Part shown: in pieces, positions 58,970 to 64,000 of the stretch
Position numbering within the stretch: position 1 is the stretch's first letter
Layout: every line of letters starts with the position of its first letter
Assembly (NCBI RefSeq): GCF_027474405.1
Contig: NZ_CP114871.1
Span: 1,125,001-1,189,000 of the forward strand
DNA length: 64,000 nt
Source of the DNA: Caulobacter sp. NIBR2454
GTDB taxonomy: Bacteria; Pseudomonadota; Alphaproteobacteria; Caulobacterales; Caulobacteraceae
Direction: 5' to 3'
Made by a program: the position numbers and the translations under genes
Notes under the pieces: model-generated
Databases searched by the model: none
What the model saw: only the letters and a program-made list of their open reading frames with translations
Told to the model about the DNA's origin: nothing

Positions 58970-59707
58970 ATGACGCTTACAGGCAAGAAGGCGCTCGTGA
59001 CCGGCGGCAGCCGGGGAATCGGCGCGGCGATCGCAAAAACGCTGGCCGCCGAAGGCGCAGCCGTCGCGATCACCTATGAGAAGTCCAATGATCAGGCCGA
59101 CGCAGTGGTGTCGGAGATCAAGGCGCTGGGCCAGTTCGCCGTAGCGATCCAGGCCGACAGCGCGGACATCGAGGCGATACAGGCTTCGGTCGACAAGGCG
59201 GCCGAAGACCTCGGCGGCCTCGACATCCTCGTCAATAACGCCGGGATCATTCGCATGAACGATCTCGCCGACATCTCCATCGAGAATGTCCAGGCGCTCC
59301 TCGACGTCAACGTCCGCGGGCCGATTCTGACGAGCAAGGCCGCCCTCGCCCATTTGAATGAGGGCGGGAGCATCATCACCATCGGCAGCTTCTTCGCCGA
59401 TCGTGTGCCCTATGGCGGCTTGGGCGTCTATGCGGCCACGAAGTCCGCGCTCACGGCCTTCAACCAGGGGCTCGCACGCGAACTCGGCCCCCGGGGCATA
59501 ACGGCGAACATCGTCCAGCCTGGCTCGATCGACACGGATATGAACCCGGCCCATGGTCCCTTTGGCGATCCGATGCGCGCTTTGACCGCAAACGGCCGCT
59601 TCGGCCAGGGCGCCGAGATCGGGCATGCCGTCGCCTATCTGGCCAGCGACAAGGCCCGCTACGTCACCGGCACGACGCTGACGGTGGACGGCGGCGCCAA
59701 CGCCTGA
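58970..59707 (+). CDS. Short-chain dehydrogenase/reductase
   Basis: 245 aa. TGGSRGIGAAIAKTLAAEGAAV (~residues 10-31), VNNAGIIRMND, IGSFFADRVPYGGLGVYAATKSALTAF (Ser/Tyr/Lys), GTTLTVDGGANA at the end. Close in form to 3-oxoacyl-ACP reductase-like SDRs. ATG 58970 after ATAAGGAAATATC. Third gene of the TetR module. Confidence 0.85.
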   Translation: MTLTGKKALVTGGSRGIGAAIAKTLAAEGAAVAITYEKSNDQADAVVSEIKALGQFAVAIQADSADIEAIQASVDKAAEDLGGLDILVNNAGIIRMNDLADISIENVQALLDVNVRGPILTSKAALAHLNEGGSIITIGSFFADRVPYGGLGVYAATKSALTAFNQGLARELGPRGITANIVQPGSIDTDMNPAHGPFGDPMRALTANGRFGQGAEIGHAVAYLASDKARYVTGTTLTVDGGANA

Positions 59708-59767
59708 CCCGGATCGGACCGCCCGGCGGATATCCTCCGGGCGTCCTTGCCCGCTGCGGACTGTCCG

Positions 59768-60376
59768 CTAGGCCGCGGTGAAATCCGGCGTCTCGGACAT
59801 TGTCCTGATCGAGAGCGCCGCGCTCCTCGCAACAGCGACGAGACGGTCGGTCGACCAACCCTGCCGGGCGTGTGCGGACAATCCCTGCATGACAGACGCG
59901 ACTAGGTCGCTGACCGGCTCCGCCAGATCCGGTCGCGACCTGGCGACAAGGTCGCGGACGCGCAGGCGGCCGCCCTCGGCGATCTCTCCGGCGACCGCCG
60001 CGGCGCCGGCGTCGCTGCAGGTCCGGGTCGCGTTCAGAACCAGGCAGCCCTTCGTCACAGCGTCCTGGCTGTAGGCCTCGGCACGCGCGACCAGATAATT
60101 TTCGACACGCATCGCGACAGGGTCACTCTCCACAGTGAATACGTCGATCAACGGCGTAGCGTCGCTGTAACGGCTCAAAATCTTCTGGAAGAAGTCCGCC
60201 TTGCTCCCGAACGCGGCGTAGAAACTGGGCGCGGCGATGCCGATCGCAGACGTCAGATCGGACAGGGACACGCCGTCGTAGCCGCGCTCGTGAAAGAGTT
60301 TCTGGCCGACCTCAAGGGCGTTCTCCAGCTCGAACGAGCGGGGCCGCCCGGCCCGGCCGGATTTTTTATCAGACAC
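59768..60376 (-). CDS. TetR/AcrR-family regulator
   Basis: 202 aa. GRPRSFELENALEVGQKLFHERGYDGVSLSDLTSAIGIAAPSFYAAFGSKADFFQKIL is the HTH; the C-terminal part fits TetR proteins controlling efflux. GTG 60376 is chosen because AGGGAG precedes it; a TTG at 60439 extends into the promoter. Divergent from the MFS gene, which it likely represses. Confidence 0.8.
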   Translation of the reverse strand: MSDKKSGRAGRPRSFELENALEVGQKLFHERGYDGVSLSDLTSAIGIAAPSFYAAFGSKADFFQKILSRYSDATPLIDVFTVESDPVAMRVENYLVARAEAYSQDAVTKGCLVLNATRTCSDAGAAAVAGEIAEGGRLRVRDLVARSRPDLAEPVSDLVASVMQGLSAHARQGWSTDRLVAVARSAALSIRTMSETPDFTAA

Positions 60377-60409
60377 TAAAGATTCTCCCTTGTCGGCGGC
60401 GGCGTTGTA

Positions 60410-60439
60410 TATATAGCGCTCACTAAAATATTTATTCAA
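60410..60439 (-). promoter_or_regulatory. Promoter of the second tetR gene
   Basis: On the minus strand TTGAAT (60439-60434), 18-nt AT-rich spacer, TATATA (60415-60410). Confidence 0.5.
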
Positions 60440-60551
60440 CCGTGACTACCGGTCCACCGCCGCACATCGACCGCATCGCCTCGACTGAGATTCAGCGGCG
60501 GCCCGGCTCCTGCGGCGAGGCATCGATGTCCTGAGCAATCCTGGAACTACA

Positions 60552-62051
60552 ATGGAAGATCAGTCTCCGACGTGGCGTTCCGCGGCCGTTCTTGTGGCCG
60601 TCTGTCTCGCCTCCGCGTCGATGCCGCTCGCCTTCACCGGCCCCACCGTCGCGCTGCCCGCCATAGGCGAGGCGCTTGGCGGATCACCGGTCGCGATCAA
60701 CTGGGCGACAAACGCCTATCTGTTGACCTTCGGAAGCCTGCTTCTCGCGGCCGGGGCGCTAGCGGACCGATACGGTCGCAAGCGGGTGTTTGCCATCGCG
60801 ACGGGCGTATTCGGCATTCTTTCGGTGATGATCGCGTTTTCACCCGACATGACCAGCTTCAACCTGATCCGGGCCGCTCAGGGCGTCATGGCCGCAGCCG
60901 CAATGTCGGCCGGGATGGCCGTTCTGGCGCAGGAGTTCCACGGCCCAGGGCAGCTGCGGGCGTTCAGTTTCGTCGGCGTGAGCTTCGGAGTCGGCCTCTC
61001 GGTCGCCCCGATCGCGTCGGCTTATCTGTTCGAGCTGTTCGGCTGGCGGAGCATCCTGGCGCTGGTGGTCGCCTTTGATGTCGCCGCCTTCCTCATCGGC
61101 ATTGCCTTCATGAAAGAGTCGCGAGATCCGGACGCCACCAGGGTCGACTGGCCGGGAAGCGTCAGCTTCACGGTCGCGCTCGCAGCCCTGACGACGGCGA
61201 TCCTTGAGGGTCCAGGCCGCGGATGGTCGGACCCGGTGGTCGTCGCCCTCTTCGCAGCGGCGGCTGCCATCCTGATCGCGTTCGTCGTGATCGAACGACG
61301 CGTCGCTCGCCCGATGCTGGACCTCGACCTGTTTCGATACCGGCAGTTCGTGGGCGTCCAACTCCTTGCGGCCGCTCCCGCCTATGGCTTCGTCGTCCTT
61401 GTGGTCCTGCTTCCGATCCGGCTTGTAGGAATCGACGGCATGTCCGCTTCTGAAGCTGGCCTTACCATGCTTGCCATGTCCGCGCCTTTGCTGGTGCTGC
61501 CGCTGCTGGCGGGATCGCTGACCCGCTGGCTGTCGCCGGCCACGCTTTGTGGTCTCGGCCTTGTCGTCGCCAGCGTGGGCGTGTTCTGGCTCGGACAGGT
61601 TCCGATTGGTGCTGGAACCGCTGCCATGGTCCCTGCCCTTCTCGTCATCGGCGTCGGCATGAGCTTTCCGTGGGGCCTGATGGACGGGCTTGCCGTCAGT
61701 GTCGTGCCCAAGGAGCGAGCAGGCATGGCCGCAGGCATCTTCGGGACTGTTCGCGTCGCCGGCGAAGGCATCGCCCTGGCGCTGACCACGGCGCTGCTGA
61801 GCGGACTGGCGCAGGCCAAGGTTTCGCCGCTGATAGCACAGCCGACGGCCTCATCTCTGATCGCTGAGCGGCTTGTGACGGGGGACCTGGGGGGCGCCTC
61901 GGCGCTCGCGCCGGAGGTGCCGGCGCCGGCACTGCTTGCAAGTTACGGAGACGCGTTCAGCGCGCTGTCGCTGTGCCTCGCCGCCGTCACGCTCATCACG
62001 GCGGTAGTCGTCTTCCTCTCGCTGCGACGACCGGTGGTCCATCAAGGCTGA
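60552..62051 (+). CDS. MFS efflux transporter (DHA2-like)
   Basis: 499 aa with about 14 membrane helices. Motif A GALADRYGRKRVFAIA (~residue 71) between helices 2 and 3, motif C-like GVSFGVGLSVAPIASAYLFELFGWRSI (~residue 140), and repeated G-rich helices. Fits drug:H+ antiporter family 2. Divergent TetR gene 59768 suggests substrate-induced drug or solvent export. Confidence 0.85.
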   Translation: MEDQSPTWRSAAVLVAVCLASASMPLAFTGPTVALPAIGEALGGSPVAINWATNAYLLTFGSLLLAAGALADRYGRKRVFAIATGVFGILSVMIAFSPDMTSFNLIRAAQGVMAAAAMSAGMAVLAQEFHGPGQLRAFSFVGVSFGVGLSVAPIASAYLFELFGWRSILALVVAFDVAAFLIGIAFMKESRDPDATRVDWPGSVSFTVALAALTTAILEGPGRGWSDPVVVALFAAAAAILIAFVVIERRVARPMLDLDLFRYRQFVGVQLLAAAPAYGFVVLVVLLPIRLVGIDGMSASEAGLTMLAMSAPLLVLPLLAGSLTRWLSPATLCGLGLVVASVGVFWLGQVPIGAGTAAMVPALLVIGVGMSFPWGLMDGLAVSVVPKERAGMAAGIFGTVRVAGEGIALALTTALLSGLAQAKVSPLIAQPTASSLIAERLVTGDLGGASALAPEVPAPALLASYGDAFSALSLCLAAVTLITAVVVFLSLRRPVVHQG

Positions 62052-62267
62052 GTGCTGCTTCATCCCGTAACGCCAAGGCAAATGTCCGCAGTGGGTCGGG
62101 AGCGGGCGTGGGACAGCGCGTCTGAGAGTCCGCTTGCCAGAGGGGAGCCAGGGTCTGGTTATGGCGCAAAGCGACCCTAGAAGAATGGGCTTTCATAAGT
62201 CTCCCACCCCGCCGCTCGCCACATTCCCGCCCTTGACCTTCCGCCCTGGTCGCGGCTTGTGCGGGCG

Positions 62268-63821
62268 ATGGCAGACGACACTCCCCGTTCGGGCGCGCCG
62301 CGCCGCGACGTCTTCGCTGGCCTGGCCGCTCTGGCCGGCCTGATGGCTGTTCCCCGTCTCGCTTCGGCGCAGGCTGAGGGGGCTGCGCAGCCGTTCTCTC
62401 AGGAGAGCTTGCGGGCGCAGGCCCGGGCGCTGGCCGCGCGACCCTATGCGCCGCCGCCGCAGGGGCGGTCGCAGCTGGAGGGGCTGAGCTACGACCAGTA
62501 CCGGCAGATTCGGTTCAACAAGGCGCGTCAGCTGTGGGCGCCCGAGGGGCTGGCTTTCCGGGCCGAGTTTTTCCCGCCGGCCTTCATGTACCCCAAGCCC
62601 GTGGAGCTGTTCGAGGTGATGGAGGGGCAGGCGCGGGCGATCGCCTATGCGCCGGACTTCTTCACCTTCCCCGAGGGGCATCAGGCGTCGGGCGAGAACA
62701 TGGGCGGGTTCTCGGGCCTGCGGCTGCTGTGGCCGATCAACCGGCCGGACGTGCTGGACGAGATCGGGGTCTTCCAGGGGGCGAGCTATTTCCGCAGCCT
62801 GGGCAAGGGCAACTATTACGGCGCCTCGGCGCGGGGGCTGGCCATCGGGACCGGCGAGCCGAACGAGGAGTTCCCGGTCTTCAACGCGTTGTGGATCGAG
62901 CGACCGGCGGCGGGGCAGGGGTTCGTGACCGTTCACGCCCTGATGGACAGCCCCAGCGTGGCGGGGGCCTACAGCTTCAAGATCACGCCGGGGCAGAACA
63001 CCGTCTACGAGGTCGATGCGGCGATCTATCCGCGCAAGACCATCGACAAGGGCGGCGTGGCGGCCATGAGCAGCATGTATCTGTTCGGGCTGTCGGACCG
63101 GCCGGACGACCATGACTTCCGCACCTCGGTCCACGACAGCGACGGGCTGGCCATGTGGACGGGGCGGGGCGAGCGCATCTGGCGGCCGCTGGCCAATCCC
63201 AAGTCCCTGCGCCTCAGTTCGTTCGAGGACGACAGCCCGCGGGGCTTTGGCCTGCTGCAGCGCGAGCGCGACATCGAGGCCTATGGCGACCTGGAGGCGC
63301 GGTACGACAAGCGGCCGGGGATCTGGGTGGAGCCGCTGGAGGACTGGGGTCCTGGGCGGGTGCATCTGGTGGAGATCGCCACCCGAAAGGAGACCGACGA
63401 CAACATCGCCATCTTCTGGCGACCCATCGAGCCGTGGAAGGCCGGGCAGGAGGTGACGCTGCGCTATCGCCTGCATTTCGGAAACGAGCCCTATCCCAGC
63501 CAGCTGGCGCGGGTACGCCGCACGCGGGCGGGCGAGATCGTGCAGGAGGGCGCCGCCGGCGGGTCCGGGGCGCGGATGTTCACCATCGACTTCGAAGGGA
63601 TCGCCCCCGACGCGACCGGCCGCTTCGAGGATGTCGAGGCGGAGATGGAGATTCGCGGCGGGGAGCTGTTATGGCGTGCGGTGGGTCCCTATCCGGCGCC
63701 CAACGCCGCGCGGGCGGCATTCGGCTTCAAGCCCACGGGGCGCGAGGTGGAGCTGATGCTGCGGCTGAAACGCGGCGGGCAGCCGGTGTCGGAGACCTGG
63801 CGTCACCGTTGGAGCGGATGA
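62268..63821 (+). CDS. opgG: Periplasmic glucan biosynthesis protein G/D
   Basis: 517 aa. N-terminal twin-Arg-like leader (PRRDVFAGLAALAGLMAVPRLASAQA). MdoG/OpgG family: LSYDQYRQIRFNKARQLWAPEGLAFRAEFFPPAFMYPKPVELFEV ... GGFSGLRLLWPINRPDVLDEIGVFQGASYFRSLGKGNYYGASARGLAIGTGEPNEEFPVFNALWIERP. Builds osmoregulated periplasmic glucans with OpgH. ATG 62268 preferred over GTG 62259. Confidence 0.9.
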   Translation: MADDTPRSGAPRRDVFAGLAALAGLMAVPRLASAQAEGAAQPFSQESLRAQARALAARPYAPPPQGRSQLEGLSYDQYRQIRFNKARQLWAPEGLAFRAEFFPPAFMYPKPVELFEVMEGQARAIAYAPDFFTFPEGHQASGENMGGFSGLRLLWPINRPDVLDEIGVFQGASYFRSLGKGNYYGASARGLAIGTGEPNEEFPVFNALWIERPAAGQGFVTVHALMDSPSVAGAYSFKITPGQNTVYEVDAAIYPRKTIDKGGVAAMSSMYLFGLSDRPDDHDFRTSVHDSDGLAMWTGRGERIWRPLANPKSLRLSSFEDDSPRGFGLLQRERDIEAYGDLEARYDKRPGIWVEPLEDWGPGRVHLVEIATRKETDDNIAIFWRPIEPWKAGQEVTLRYRLHFGNEPYPSQLARVRRTRAGEIVQEGAAGGSGARMFTIDFEGIAPDATGRFEDVEAEMEIRGGELLWRAVGPYPAPNAARAAFGFKPTGREVELMLRLKRGGQPVSETWRHRWSG

Positions 63822-63937
63822 CGCTCCGATAACGCCGCTCGTCGCAGGCCGGCGCGACGGGGCTGTTCAGCGACCGGGGTTTGTCGGAAACTGCGCGGCC
63901 TGGGGGCTTGGGCGGTGATTTTTCCGATGTTTGGGCG

Positions 63938-64000
63938 ATGAACGAACACACCTCGCCATTCCGCAGGCTGGGCCGCATCACCCTGGCCGTCGAGCCGCCA
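63938..64000 (+). CDS. opgH: Glucan glucosyltransferase OpgH, 5' end (partial)
   Basis: Only the first 21 codons are in the window (MNEHTSPFRRLGRITLAVEPP). Assigned by position right after opgG on the same strand; the visible residues alone are not diagnostic. Confidence 0.5.
   Translation, partial: MNEHTSPFRRLGRITLAVEPP

Overview
The window reads as a high-GC alphaproteobacterial chromosome, most likely Caulobacteraceae (Caulobacter/Phenylobacterium type). Grounds: gene content (TonB-dependent receptor, SnoaL-like proteins, coniferyl-aldehyde dehydrogenase, FixJ-type regulators, DUF2849/DUF934 in a sulfate-assimilation operon, OpgG/OpgH), an rRNA operon end with 5S, and REP-like intergenic hairpins. 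The genus is inference.

Layout. 1-494: end of an rRNA operon (23S 3' end, 5S, terminator). 506-2154: a frameshifted endonuclease III gene, DoxX, and a PhnA/YjdM-like protein. 2263-23875: a large catabolic region for lipophilic or aromatic (phenylpropanoid- or steroid-like) substrates. It holds two thiolases, two acyl-CoA ligases, two SDRs, four SnoaL/NTF2-like proteins, a 5-alpha-reductase-like membrane protein, a DapB-like dehydrogenase, a carotenoid/lignostilbene dioxygenase, a TonB receptor, a nitronate monooxygenase-like protein, coniferyl-aldehyde dehydrogenase, and LysR and tandem-HxlR regulators. At least six ungapped copies of one 20-bp motif lie just upstream of genes here and point to a common regulon. 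A BlaI repressor with an ExbB/TolQ-like membrane protein and a frameshifted glutamine amidotransferase are embedded in it.

23989-26659: a FixJ-type two-component system plus a stand-alone receiver, sharing a DNA site. 26778-30142: two beta-lactamase-fold serine hydrolases around an AraC regulator. 30212-32009: tRNA-Lys, an Hpt protein, chorismate mutase and a LysR regulator divergent from the assimilatory sulfate operon at 32186-36280 (cobA, DUF2849, cysI, DUF934, cysH). 36450-42885: accessory region with a giant octapeptide-repeat protein (1086 aa, about 134 eight-residue repeats), a TPR-FkbM methyltransferase fusion, and a deletion scar joining a truncated RTX protein to a truncated L-lactate dehydrogenase. 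42900-47679: housekeeping and small enzymes (3D-domain protein, GST, S1/P1 nuclease, NUDIX, FolD, YCII, DUF2200) with REP-like repeats.

48324-50263: an AT-richer island with a HigB toxin, a HigA-ImmA/IrrE metallopeptidase fusion and an unknown third protein. 50470-54875: rnk with a structured leader, a repeat cluster and an Mla-type lipid transport operon. 55065-57261: four unfamiliar genes including a predicted zincin operon. 57675-62051: two TetR modules (NTF2+SDR; MFS efflux). 62268-64000: opgG and the start of opgH.

The strongest candidates for something undescribed are the octapeptide-repeat protein with its TPR-FkbM neighbour, the six-site regulon, the three-gene HigBA/ImmA module, and a family of covarying hairpins with a fixed 5-nt loop. 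Two genes are broken by single-base indels, which could be assembly errors.
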